In this document: positions 43,999-55,395 of the stretch, piece after piece | Numbering within the stretch: position 1 is the first letter of the stretch | Layout: each line of letters begins with the position of its first letter | Source: Hyparrhenia diplandra | Taxonomy: Eukaryota; Streptophyta; Magnoliopsida; Poales; Poaceae | Assembly (NCBI GenBank): GCA_015847255.1 | Contig: JADLZK010009181.1 | Span: 744,001 to 808,000, forward strand | Length of the DNA stretch: 64,000 nucleotides | Direction: 5' to 3' | Made by a program: the position numbers and the translations under genes | The notes under the pieces: generated by a model | Database searches by the model: none | What the model saw: the letters and a program-made list of their open reading frames with translations, nothing else | Told to the model about the DNA's origin: nothing

Positions 43999-45873
43999 AT
44001 GCCTGACAACGTCGACAAGGATAAAGTCATCCAAGTCCAGATGGGTGACTTGCCTCCTGATCTGGAGGCCATGGTGAGAGAGATGTGCTTAGCCTTCTCG
44101 CAAAAGTGCATGTCATGCTTCTCCAAGCAAAAGAGCGGCACAATCATCCAGAAGATGGATCTTCCAAAGATATTAATGCCCGGTGACCAGGGATATGCTC
44201 AGCAAATATCTGATGAAGGAGAGGGGGCAGGAAAGGAAGATGATGAACTAAGTCCTGAAGAAGTTCGTCGGATGGAAGAGATTGTTGCAAATGCTGTTGG
44301 GAATGCAATGACCAATCACAACACGGTGTTCTTCAATACTTTTCGTGACATCATGAAGGCTAGCTTTGGACCCGAGTTTGATCAAGCACTTTGAGGCTCG
44401 GCTTGGTGAGCTTTTCGGGGCCAAGATACATACATGTGCCTAAGCCACCACCAAAGAAAGAAACTACAGGTCAGGAATCTGGAGGAGAGAACAAAACACC
44501 AGAGAAAGCAGAGGGATCCGGAGCCAAGACACATGGTGAAGTGGCGTTCGGTACACCTGGAAACCCTCCAGCATACAACACTTACTCGATAGCTCCAATG
44601 GCCAGTGGGTTGCAGAGAAATCCCTTTGGCCCCGGTTACACAGAGTTCGTTGACTATTCCACGAGTTCATGCTATGCCAAATCCACGGGTATAGACAATT
44701 TGGGCCGGTCGGGGACAGTCTCATGGACCGCAGAATTCAAATATGGATATACTCCTAGCGAGGATGGCCGATATGATGCAACACCAATTTGGGATCAAGC
44801 CCAAGAATCGGCCCTATGTGTATCGGTCACCCTATCTAGGGCGGTATAACAGAGTGGCACTCCCTTCAAGATTGAAGCCTCCAACCGACTTGACCAAGTT
44901 CTGCGGACAAGATGACACCTCTACTACCGAACACATCGGTCGGTATCCGATTCGATTGGGGAGCTTGCCAATGATGAAGCATGGAGGATTCACTTCTTCC
45001 CATCATCCCTTACAGGCCGGCTTTCACATGGTTTGCTACCTTATCGGCCAATTCTATTGGAACCCGGTGCGAGCTTGAAGACAAATTTCATGCATACTTC
45101 TCTGGCGGTTCCAATGAGAAAGAGCTTGTTGACTTGATGGGGTTAACACAGAAGTACAATGAGACACCACAAGAGTTCTTGCGCAGGTTCAGAGAGATAA
45201 AGAATTCCTGTTACTCTTTGAGCTTACCAGACCATCAGTTGCCGGCCGTAGCCATTCGGGGAATGCATCCAGCCATCAGAGAGAAGCTAGCGGCATGGAG
45301 TTTGACGACCTAGGACAGCTCTCAAAGGCGCACATCACTCATGGCCAATCAGTTCGAGCATCAAGAAGGATACCCGTTTTTTGAAGGGGCAACGCGTGTC
45401 TTATCGGACATACAACCACTTCCCTGGAAGATGGAGAAGATGAAGGTGATGGCGGGGAGGGGCGCAGCCGAATTCACTTGGGGCAAGGAGCCTGTCCCAA
45501 GTTAACAAATACTGGGATGAAGACACTCAAGGGGGCATATGACTTCGATGTCTCAAAGTCAGAAAAACTCTTTGAGTTCTTGGTCAAGGAAGGACGCATC
45601 AAGCTACTAGATAATCACTCTATGAAGCGTCCTGATTGGGTCAAGGCTGGCAGATATTGTGGTTTCCATGACATGATCACTCATAACATCACTGACTACC
45701 AAATCTTCAAGCAACAGATTCAGAGGGCTATACAGCAGGGGTCTCGCAAATTCAACAATAGTATGAAGGTGGATAAGGAACCCTTCCCTACAAACATGAT
45801 TGCTTTCGATTCGTGCATGGTTTTACGCGGTGATCCTAAGGGCAAAGCCCCAATGAAAGTGCTCGACCTCTGA
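43999..45873 (+). pseudogene. F gag
   Basis: Starts MPDNVDKDKVIQVQMGDLPP (132 codons to a stop at 44394), with an acidic region EDDELSPEEVRRMEEIV. The capsid region continues in other frames: LKPPTDLTKFCGQDDTSTTE (44865-44925), FTWFATLSANSIGT, LEDKFHAYFSGGSNEKELVD, RFREIKNSCYSLSLPDHQL, ending at a TAG near 45311. A further open part (45478-45873) has DNHSMKRPDWVKAGRYCGFH and a zinc-knuckle-like spacing whose last Cys is Tyr (ITDYQIFKQQIQRA). It has the order of a Ty3/gypsy gag. At least three frameshifts. Confidence 0.75.
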
Positions 45874-46377
45874 AAGGGCAAAGCAAAGCGGTTCGGTAGA
45901 CCCTAGTCGGCAAGTGTCTAGTGCGAGCTCCAGAAGCGGCGTGTTCGGTTTCCAAATAGCCGAACAGAGAAAGGAGAAACCTCCAAACCAAGGGTAACAT
46001 CTCGTATACTGCTGAATAAATGGCAAAGGCAGTAAGAGAAGCAGTATCGTAGGGATCAGCAGCTTGCCAGGGAGCAACAGAGGTATGAAGAAGAGATGTA
46101 CCACCGAGAACAGGAGGAGTACATGAAAGAACGATAGGAGTCTCACTGGGATTGTCCTTTCTTTAGGCATTACTGGAATGAAGGCTTGAAGTTGCCTGCT
46201 AGGAACAATTGTCCTGAATGCAGTGAACAGTACCACGGGTACAGACAGGCATGAGTCAACCGCCGTCCCATCCAAGAAAGACTGGGGGCACACTTCCTAG
46301 AGGATGATCGGCGCTTAAAAAATAAAGACAGCACACCTCACGTCAGTAAGAGGATTGCAGATCAAGCATGGGCTGAT

Positions 46378-47314
46378 ATGGAAGATTCTGATGATGACAT
46401 GGACTCTCCTCAAGAGTATGTGTGGCAGAAGGGACAGTGGTGTCCTCCTGGTTTAAGGAAGAGCCAGAAAAGAAGAGTCCAACGTCTCAGAAACAAGGAG
46501 CTCAAGGAAGCAACAGCCGAACACAAGCAGGTGTGGCGCCCAAAGAAGGAAACTCAGGAGGCCAGTCATTCGGCAGAAGAGTATTCGGCAAGTGGGCTTT
46601 TGGCAGATGTTAGCATGGTGTTCTATATCCCAATAGAGTTTGCAGCACCTACTGAGCAAATTACTGATGATCCAGAAGAACAAGATGCTTATTCAGATGA
46701 AGAGGCCTATTCTGATTTTGATAACAAAGAGATAATCGATCTTCTAGGACAGTTGGCTCTATCAAGGCAAGCCGTGTTTTGACGAGCCTAGGAAGCACAA
46801 CCATCCGAAGCCTCTTTACCCGAAAGGATATGTTAATGGAAAGCCTCTAACTCATATGTTGTTCGATGGGGAGCTGCAATCAACATCATGCCATATACAA
46901 CCTTCGTGAAGTTGGGGATGATCAAGGAGGATTTGCTCAAAACAGACATTGTGCTTAGGGACTTTCTTTGGAAATCCTTCAGATACCCATGGAGCCGTTC
47001 ACGTTGAGTTGATGATCGGCTCAAAGACTTTGATCACTACCTTCTTTGTGGTCGATAGTAAGGGGTCCTACAGCTTATTACTTGGGAGAGATTGGATCCA
47101 TGCTAACTGTTGCGTTCCATCCACCATGCATCAAGTCCTCATCCAATGGAACGGTGACGACGTTGAGATAGTGCAAGCTGATGATTCGGTAAGCATTGCG
47201 ACGATCGAGCCATCGTTCGGGAATATGAGGGCGTGGAGTGTTTCTCGGGGAAGAGAATGGGAAGAAGGTCCTGTCAATTACTCGCTACAAAGACCAGCGG
47301 CCCGATCGAGATAG
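46378..47314 (+). pseudogene. F gag tail and aspartic protease
   Basis: 46378-46782 encodes an acidic start, then CPPGLRKSQKRRVQRLRNKE, a conserved basic block seen between gag and protease in grass gypsy proteins, and an acidic end. The protease follows: the active site region reads LFDGG-AAINIMPYTTF across a one-base deletion in a G-run at 46867-46872. After another shift, SETHGAVHVELMIG-like text, TTFFVVDSKGSYSLLLGRDW and IHANCCVPSTMHQVLIQWNG complete the protease fold (46949-47170). No RT follows. Confidence 0.75.
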
Positions 47315-47997
47315 TCGGCTCTCATAGTAATTTCTAAGGAAAAGATTTCATGTCGGCTTTCAAAAGAATCAATTATTGCAAAATATGATTGGCCGACACG
47401 TATGAGTTAATAATTGTGAGCAAAGAAGTTTGTTCTATTCATAAGAAATAGCCGATGTGTGAATCATCGCCTTTAGCGTAAAAAATACTCCATAAGAGTG
47501 GAGAACAGCCGGCATAAATATTGTTATGTCACCTTTAGTGCAAAAAATATAAAAAGAAAAATAGAAGCAAAAATCTTTATTCAAGAGTGTTAGGGGACAT
47601 ATTATAAATGTTGCCGAGTACAGGAAGTTTCTGCTTGGTTCTAATCCTAAGTGTTATTCGGCATAAAACTTGGTCACAGATCTCCATTTCTTCCTTGAAT
47701 TCGTCAAGAGGTCTTTTACATTCATGATATCGAGATTGTTTGGTATCTGTTTTACCTTCCTTTGATTGACGTTTTTGATTGGTTTATTGAGAAGGAGGAA
47801 AGGCGTAAGCGTATTCGGTACCTCGGATGCACGGTGTTCGTGAGTTATCCGAAAGATTGGGTTTCCTATTACTATTTGGTCAAGAGATGATATCATCCAT
47901 TCGGCAAAGAATCATTTGGTAAAACAGAAATACATAGCAAAGGAATTAAGGATTCAACGAAGGAAATTTCATTGTTTGGTTCGGCCCTAGATACAAA
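47315..47997. other. F region after protease
   Basis: AT-rich, non-coding on both strands as far as I can see; probably includes the 3' untranslated part of the antisense gene (minus strand). Confidence 0.4.
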
Positions 47998-48891
47998 CTA
48001 ATCCTCCGTGAGGTTGAAAAACGACTGCGGCTCATTAGACAGGACTACAGCGGTGGCATGATCTTCATACACATCCATGGACTCTTCAATGTTGTCAATG
48101 TCTTCTGGAGCCTCACGGAAGCCAACCGGATGGATGGAGTAGTCTTCACCAGTTTGAGTTGACAGAGCCGTCAAACTCATGGCCGCCCCGGATGCATGCC
48201 TTGGATGGCGACATCGCCGATGCGGTTGTCTACTACATCTTCAAGGCGCTACGCCCTTTCGTCTCACCTCGTGCCTTCACCTTGTCAGCAGCACGAATGG
48301 CAGCCGCTGTCAGGCGAGCGTTGTCAGCTTGCAACCGAGCGATTTCTGCTAGAAGCTGCCGGTTTTCTTCAAACAAAGCTGTGATGAACCAACACAGAAT
48401 CAGATAGAAGGAATATAATGTAGTAAACAGAGCCCGGATGTGAAACTAACCGGTGTTGGTGCCGCAGAGCTGCTCGATGGAATCTTCTTGGTCAAGGTTC
48501 ATGATGCAAGCCTTCATGGAGTAATCACCAAACTCCTTAATGATCTCTTCCCTTCTTCTTCTTCTCCCGAAGATACCACGTGTCTTCCTCCCGGATCGAG
48601 AAAGATACTCCAAAATGGGGAGGAAGGTCTTGATTGAGGAAGAGGAGAGCCCGAGGCAGCATTGGGGAAGCGAGGAGCAAGAATCGGCCCGATCAAAAGA
48701 AAAGGATCAAATCAAGAAAATATATTGGTCAGGATGGGGAACAAGAAGATGAGCGAGAATGGCCAGGAGTTGCCGAGAAAAAAGAAAAATAATAAATTCT
48801 CTTACTCAAGGCGTTGCCGACGAGGAGCTCGGCTCCCACTCGCCTCGCCCCTCAATCGGACGCTTGCCACGGTGATGTCTCCGCCCGCCAT
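47998..48891 (-). pseudogene. F antisense ORF (coiled coil)
   Basis: ATG at 48891-48889 opens MAGGDITVASVRLRGEASGS, ending at a donor gtaagaga near 48808. A second exon includes IIKEFGDYSMKAC and DQEDSIEQLCGTNTG, ending before gttagttt (about 48451). A third, from about 48379, reads ALFEENRQLLAEIARLQADN then ARLTAAAIRAADKVKA, a clear heptad pattern. After a frameshift or short intron the frame DYSIHPVGFREAPEDIDNIE runs to a TAG at 47998-48000. Same position and orientation as the extra ORFs of T1, C, E and G. No named domain; function unknown. Confidence 0.6.
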
Positions 48892-49007
48892 GGATGTTTG
48901 TCAAAAATCGAGGGTTTTTTCACTACTCGGTAAGGAAGAAGGTGAAGCGATTGAAAGGCAAAGACGGTTTGGGTTTTGGAGTTAATGGAAAAAGATATTT
49001 TTATAGC
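48892..49007 (-). promoter_or_regulatory. Promoter and leader of the F antisense gene
   Basis: In gene sense: gctataaaaatatc (49007-48994), a C/T-rich leader with ccaaaacccaaaccgtc, then the ATG at 48891. About 105 bp from TATA to ATG, close to the E arrangement. Confidence 0.6.
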
Positions 49008-50100
49008 TCTTGGAAGCATCGTGGGCTTAAGAGTATATATTGGGCGAAACAATAAGTGGGCGGACAATTTCAGTCATTTAAGCTTTTCGGACATTTAGCA
49101 AAGACAGAGCGATTCGGCAACACCCAAATCGAGTCAAGACAGCCGGCTTAAAATGATATGTTCATAAAAACAAGTGATAAGAATGAGATTGATTTTCATT
49201 AAGTTGGAAGGAAGACATGATTGATACAAACAGGTTACATATCATCATTTACAAAGAAACTATCATAAACTTCCTTTAGGTGTATGCGAGTGCGGTTCGC
49301 ACACCCTCATTAGGGCGGTCGGGGCCACGGTGTCTCTCGCCATCCTAATCATTTGGCGAAGCACCGATCAAAGTAGCAAGCCTCCCCAAAGAAGCCTTCA
49401 AGAGGATTGAGGAAAGAAAATGATCGAGATTCATATAAGGAAGGGAATAAACATGAGGAATTAGTTTCAAGAGCTTACGATTGAAGTTCCGTTCATAAAA
49501 TTTCTGCTTCCTTACGAAAAATATCCAGATCCTCTTCGATGTCTTCCATGTCTTCAACAGTTTGCTCGTGGGCTTCACGCTCCAACCTCGAGTGCCTCTC
49601 CCCGACCGCCGCAAGTTGACGGCGGAGTTCAACAATCTCAAAGCATCACGAGGACTTCAAAAATATCATTAAGAAGAAAAGGTTAAATTCGGCATGCGGG
49701 GCAAGGGACGATATGAATGGAAGGGGACTTAGTCCATTGTTCAAAGCTAGGGCCTAGCCGGATGCTTCAGATCTAAAAAGGAGGGATTGAAGAAGAAAGG
49801 AGTTTTGGATGGTTCTTCGAAGAAGTTTGCCACGTACTTATGCTTAAAAGGGGACCGAAGAGAAGATCTATTCGGTATTCATCTTGGGAACGGAAACGGA
49901 TTGGCTTGCCGACTCGCATTGATGAAAATTCCGTGACATGGGTCCCAAAAAGGAATTAAATAGTGTTGTGAAGCCTCGAGAAGATGGGCCTTGGTAATTT
50001 TAGCCCGCATTAAAAGACTTGGCCCGAGGTTTTTAGCGAGATCATGGTCAATTTCAGAGCAAAAAAGGGACCCCTTTTACTCTAAAATTGAGGGGGCATA
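49008..50100. other. F region between antisense promoter and 3' LTR
   Basis: Contains an isolated minus-strand coiled-coil piece at about 49490-49645 (RRQLAAVGERHSRLEREAHE, then EDMEDIEEDLDIF), which lies upstream of the antisense TATA box. The rest has no gene. It ends in a polypurine tract, aaaattgagggggcat (50083-50099), against the LTR. Confidence 0.5.
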
Positions 50101-51744
50101 TGTTAACACCAAAATTTGGTAGAGCTCGATGACCGGTAGACCGGCAAAAGATGATTCGGTAAGGAGTCATTCGGGCTAGCAAGAAGACAGCTACGATAAT
50201 TGATAGCATTCGGAAAGTCACGTTATTCGGCTAGGGAGCCCGAGTCCGAGAAAGAGCCGAGCAAATGATGGTTCGGCAAGCGTGGAGCATCAAGAGGGAT
50301 ATCCGAGGACAAGGGCCCACATCACGTGCAGTTCCTACGACTCAGAAGACTTGGAGGACAATGTATCTTAGCTAGATATTTTGTTAGTTATTATTATTCG
50401 TAGTTAGTTAGGACTCAATAAGCCCGTGGTATAAATATGAAACCCCCGCGGCCGTAAACGATATACCCAATTCAATACAAACAACCCGCGCCCGTGCCTG
50501 GCCCGCCACCTTCGAGTCCGATGCGTGTCGCCGATCTCATTGCAAGAGGATTCATCGACCCGTCGACCTCTAAGTACCGGCAACCTTGCACCATGTCTAG
50601 TATCGTTAGGGCGGATTTAGATTATTGCAAGAAGTCTTGTTCACGCTTAGTATCGTCGGCGGATTTAAGCTATCAGGGGGCAAGAGGGTTCTTTTGTCGA
50701 TCATGAGCCATCCGGTGGGCTAAGATCTAGCTTAGAGCTAGTTATCTTTTGTTAGATCTAGTTGTCATCAATTCATTCAATGTTTATTATTAGCTTGTTA
50801 CTAGATCTATCCGTTCATAGTAGCCGAGCTTGATCAATCTAAGTTGTTACATGTTGTGGGTTCGTATGTGTTTAGAATCGACAGATCGTGTCATCCGGTG
50901 GATCTGAGATCTTTGGGTTAATCTAGAGCTAATCATCCCAGGTGGATTAGAGATCGGTTTAATCTGGATAGGTTTTTACACGGGGTAGTTCCTTCTTCAT
51001 GGACCCCGATTCGGCAAGCTTGCGAACACCTGTTATGCTTTTAAGTTATCATGTGTTGCGGGTTCGTATAACGTTTATACGCACGGTAGCTCCTTCTTCG
51101 CCGTGGGTTGGTATACGTGTATGCGTACGGTAGTTCCTTCTTTAGTAGGTCCGTACGCCTATTTGTACGGTAGCTCCTTCTTTACAAAGAGGTTCGTGTA
51201 CATTTATGCGTGTGGTAGTTCCTTCTTTTTTAGCAGGTTCAGATATCGTTTTGCACGCACGGTAGCTCCTTCTTCGTTGCGGGTTCGTATATGTTTTACG
51301 TAGGGTAGCTCCCTCTTCATGTGTCGTGAATATCTATTACGATGTTCATGATTTATATTCTTTCATGTTGTCAATTAATTCGATCCGCGCAATAGAGCTT
51401 TACATTAGCACATCATGATGATCGATTTTACTTGTTCGAACATGTCTTTTATGTTCATTCGCAATTGTTTGCACATCATATCTCCATATTTGCTTACCGA
51501 ATGCATTCATTACTCATCGACGTATAGCTTTCATAGCTATATGTCTTTACATCCGCCTTAGAGCCATACATGCATGAACTGTCTTGGTCTCACCGTGCAT
51601 GTTCCAGATCTCACGTTTACCTCCTTGTCAATTAACGTGTCAAATTGATCGCACCTTCGATTCAAGACGCCCGGGCAGGTAAAGCTAGCTATTCCGGCTT
51701 ATCTCAGTGTGTGCGGCGCAGGGAGTAGGATTTTTGTGCCTACA
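50101..51744 (+). repeat. F 3' LTR
   Basis: Matches 42173-43954 with many 1-3-base indels at CG/CC sites and a ~130-bp deletion at about 50741. Ends ttgtgcctaca. Next base 51745 is E gag. Confidence 0.92.
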
Positions 51745-52003
51745 GGGTCTTCCTTGCAGAAATCGGTAAACTACCACCTGGCTAATATTCCATATGAGAA
51801 CGCATCTATGACTTCTCTTTCTGTGATGTCATGGACTTGAGCCCTTAGTTCTCTAAAATGGCGGTAGAAATCTCTCAAACTTTCTTCATCTTTAGCTTGA
51901 GGCTCTTTAGCTCTGGCCGGTGTGATGGGATGAGTTATTATTCCCGCAAAATTGTTGCAAAAAGCTATCTCGCAAGTCTTCCTAGCGCCTTATCGATCCC
52001 GCC
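51745..52003 (-). pseudogene. E gag, middle part
   Basis: Minus-strand reading gives AKDEESLRDFYRHFRELRAQ and VHDITEREVIDAFSYGI, the second half of the Retrotrans_gag domain, then runs into F at 51744 and continues at 42172. The frame is lost near 51985-52003, where the sequence changes to segment H. Confidence 0.7.
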
Positions 52004-53657
52004 TATCAGACCCCATTTTCGAGGATCCTTAATCACATGTATTTACGCCAGGATCACGCACAAATACGTCCAATTAGTCACAGAATTAGTATCAAAACTA
52101 TACATTTATTTCTAATAGAAAACATGACACATGGGTAGGGCTTACATTGCTCGGCCATAGGCCTTGCTTCCTATATTAGAGGGCTACAGCGATCCTAAAT
52201 GTAGGGGTTCCATTCCTACAGGCAACTTGGAGTGTAGACAAACCCTGGACTTTTCCTAAAGCGCGTTCCTACGTCTCAATCATAGCATAACTCTTCTTGT
52301 TGTCGGGCAACTCCGTCTTCAGGTGTACTCCTCTTGGTGTGTCGTCATTGGTAGCTCATCCTTGGATACACTCCTGCAGCTATGTTTCTAAAAAGATAGA
52401 ATATAGAGGGGTGAGTACTTACATACTCAGCAAGTTCCAACCAGAGGGCGGATAGTTATGATTAGGGGTTGGGCCCTAGTAGAGTTTAACTACTCTCACT
52501 AGTTCCCGGGTTAGCTATGATATATCAGGTTAACATGTAACATACCAGATTATCTTAATTATGTGTGGTATCTAATCATAGGTGACCTCATCCCAGCATC
52601 TGCCCATTTCAAGGACATGGCTATTCAAATAGATTCAATACACTCTGCAGAGGTTGTACAAATTTCCCCATATGACAGGCGTAGTCCTTGCCATCCGGTT
52701 TGGCTTAGACAGGCCTAACGAGATCCCGTACCCGCTTGGGTGCTACCCTAGATATTCATATAATTTCAACCATGGCTTCTCAAGGGTTGGAAACTAAACA
52801 TTTCAATCTCAAGTCGCAATCTCGACTTTCAATCTCAATATCAATCTCAAGTCTCCATCTCGACTTGTAATCTCAACTCTAAATCTCATGATGTGTAAAA
52901 TAGGAAGATCACTTAGCATTCCACGGGAAGATCACTTAGCATCCCAACGCTGAAGATCACTTAGCATCCGCTCATTGAAGATCACTTAGCATCCGCATAA
53001 ATCAAATCATATATATGTGCGCAAGGGCTAGCAAATCATAAATCCAAGGGATTTACATGGATGATCACATAGCAACCACACCAACTAGACCACGGAAGAT
53101 CACTTAGCATCCCACATCGGCTTCCTCGATAGACCACGCCTACACCGGCCTCCTAGGTATGAAATTATGCTTCAATCTAACAGGGTGTGAGATCCAGTCT
53201 GCCCATACAGACATGTGGCCATACGTAATATCTCACTAGGCGGGATGGCCTATGAACTGGTCCTTAGGGGAGTGAGTTCTCGGTTGATAGGAATCCCTCA
53301 CCAGGCGAAACCTGTTAGGACAATCCACCTCCTACGAATCGCCCTAGACTCGCTTTTTGTTGATTAAGGTCAGGTTCATTATGCCATGTTTTATCTTTTA
53401 TATGTATATACTTAGTTCTCACCAAGTCACTGTGTTGCCATTAAGTTGCAGGGCCAGCACAAATTAATGGAATCACAGTCACTTGCATACTACCACTAAT
53501 CCGTTTTAACATGATCAAATTAATATTAGGGAAAAGGTAGAGATTAGGACTTGCCTCTATCCACTAACGAGTATATCCAAGGTTCTTCATCTTACATGCT
53601 CCTTACTCTTGTGTGTTGGTGTAGCGATGCTCCTGGGGTCCTTCTTATGATCGTGGG
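52004..53657. mobile_element. H: LTR-like repeat segment, unassigned
   Basis: Starts near tatcagaccccattttcgag and has no coding frame over 90 codons. Phrases such as ggggtgagtacttacatactcagcaag and caaggacatggctattc, and its regular short repeats, give it the feel of a solo LTR or a non-autonomous element. No second copy is in the window, so the boundaries and class are guesses. It cuts E on the left and meets the LTR of G on the right. Confidence 0.35.
52904..53000. repeat. Four ~24-bp tandem units in H
   Basis: gaagatcacttagcatyc recurs at 52904, 52927, 52952 and 52977, with a fifth at 53095. A looser caatctcaa/tctcgactt repeat precedes it (52800-52890). Confidence 0.9.
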
Positions 53658-55395
53658 TGTCGTGGTTCGGTACCACCGACCCAGTAAATTTGTACGGGCT
53701 CATGTGGGCTTCGATGGCCTAGCTCAAGGATGACACAAGATGTATACTGGTTCAGGCAAGCGGTGCCCTAGTCCAGTCGGGTGTGGAGTGTATCTGAGCT
53801 CAAACGCTCATAGTAGGGGTTACAAGCGGGTCAAGAGAGGGAAGCTGCTCCCAAGTCTCAGTGTGTGAGTGTGTATGTTGATTGAGGCAAGTGCCGATAT
53901 TGGGAGTCTGTGAGTTCAGCCCCCTCTCCTAGTGGCCCTAGGGTCCCTTTTATAGTTCAAGGGAGTATAGTAGTTTGAGCCTCTTCAGGGAGAAGAAGAA
54001 AGAGAAAAACAAAAGAATGATGAGAAAGTACAAGATCGTGCATGTACAGGGGTTGCCATGCTGAAATCCATGTAGCTACAGCTCCTGCTACTGTCGAACG
54101 TGCGTCCCTTGTCCTTCGGTTGACTTGAGGTGTTGAGGAGAGTCAGATTCCCTCTGATGGAGTAGATACATGAATCCCGCCGACCGGGCGAGATCGGGCG
54201 AAGTCGGAGAGAGGTCGGGCGAAGTCGGAGGGAAGTCGGGCTCCCTTCGCCCGGGCCGGGAGTGGTTATACGGAGGGTTCCTGTGATGGATGGATGGCGA
54301 TCGCGGCTCATGCTTCGCTTAATCGCCGTGGTAGGATGACATCCCATCGGAGGGACAAGTCAGCCTGCTGCCCTTACTGATGACGTTGTCTGTACTTTTA
54401 TTGACCGAAGGAGAAGGCGGTTGATTCCCACCGGCATGGTATGGTGACTTTGATGGACGACACCGCCTCTCGCGGGTCGGGCAGGTCGATAGATGGGCCA
54501 CTATGCCTGTGTTTGTCAGATGATATGACATCCACAGTCATGGTATGGCTGCGGTACTTTGATTGACCGCACCCATTCTGGGGTGGTTGGGCACTGTACA
54601 TTTGATCCGATCCCCGGTGCCTTGCCTCAGACGGAGACTGGGGAGGTTGAGCGACTGGTGGACTGGATGTACAAGTTGACAAGCTTCGTACGGAGCGAGA
54701 TCAGGTCATGAGGGACCGACCTCATTTTCTAGTGGCTTGATCTCTATAGTTCTCGTGATCTTTTGCGGATCTTGATGGCTTGATGCCTCCTCATCGGGGA
54801 GGAAACCAGAGACCAATTCGTCACCACTAGCGACTCAAGCACAGGTTGAGGAACCCTGTGGCATTCGTGCGCATAGGCTTAGGCCGTTGGAGCATTCCTT
54901 CAACCTGTCCCTCGCTCGAGATGACCAAGGACGGCCGTCATACCCTTCGTGGGCCGGCCTTCGAACCCTAGGTCTAGGGATGGGCCGAACGCGATGCTGT
55001 CCGGCCTAGTACGAGGTGCCACCGTTAGACTTCCGTTGCCTCGGCCGCTTCGCCATTGCGTTGATGTGATTGTGGGCGCGCCTTTTCAGGCACCTCCCAG
55101 GGGATAACTGCATGTGTGTGCCATGCACAGACGGCAGTTGCAGAGCGCAATTAAGGCACCGGTTCGTTTCCCCATGCGCGTGCGGTATATCTAAGAGGGA
55201 GGACAGGAAATGGCCCATACCTTTTCCTTACCTGCGCTCGCATTTCCTCAAGACTCGGGCTTTCTTCCTTCTCGTGCCAAGGAAAATCCACTGGAGAGGG
55301 CGCCGAATTCGCGCACTCTGCCTTCGTCTAGAAACCCTTCTTTCTTGTGACACGCATAAGGAGAGAGAGAGCGATGGTGACACGGGAGACACTCA
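53658..55395. other. G 3' LTR region and antisense leader
   Basis: The LTR begins at 53658; U3 probably extends beyond 54500. There are gggcgaagtcggagaga-type repeats at 54190-54240. Between 55000 and 55395 the sequence is GC-rich with a weak TATA-like ggtatatctaag at 55183-55194 and a gagagagagagcg word before the ATG, so this may hold the promoter of the antisense gene. Confidence 0.4.

Larger units (their letters stand above)
42173..51744 (+). mobile_element. F: gag-protease-only Ty3/gypsy element inserted in E gag
   Basis: Two long direct repeats (42173-43954, 50101-51744) flank 6.1 kb. On the plus strand there is a PBS, gag and protease, then no RT, RNase H or integrase. On the minus strand between protease and 3' LTR lies an antisense gene with its own TATA box. 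Flanks are ggtgc (left) and gggtc (right), a near match to a 5-bp duplication. The minus-strand gag of E reads across the insertion. F must depend on another element for copying. Confidence 0.9.
37825..52003 (-). mobile_element. E: Tat-type Ty3/gypsy element, minus strand, interrupted by F
   Basis: Reading minus-strand: part of gag at 52003-51745, then F, then gag end, protease, RT, two RNase H domains and the start of integrase (42172-38736). Integrase is cut short and joined to the first exon of an antisense gene (38586-38735, plus strand). No LTR of E is visible: the right side ends near 52003 at another repeat, and the left side meets the C LTR at 37824. Protein motifs are very close to those of C, so C and E are relatives in opposite orientation. 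Confidence 0.8.

Noticed and set aside
46378..46782. Open acidic/basic frame as an independent host gene
   Set aside because: It sits between gag and protease of F in the expected order and carries the CPPGLRKSQKRRVQRL block known from gypsy polyproteins.
54398..54682. Minus-strand frames in the G LTR region
   Set aside because: Short, overlapping opposite frames, inside a probable LTR U3.
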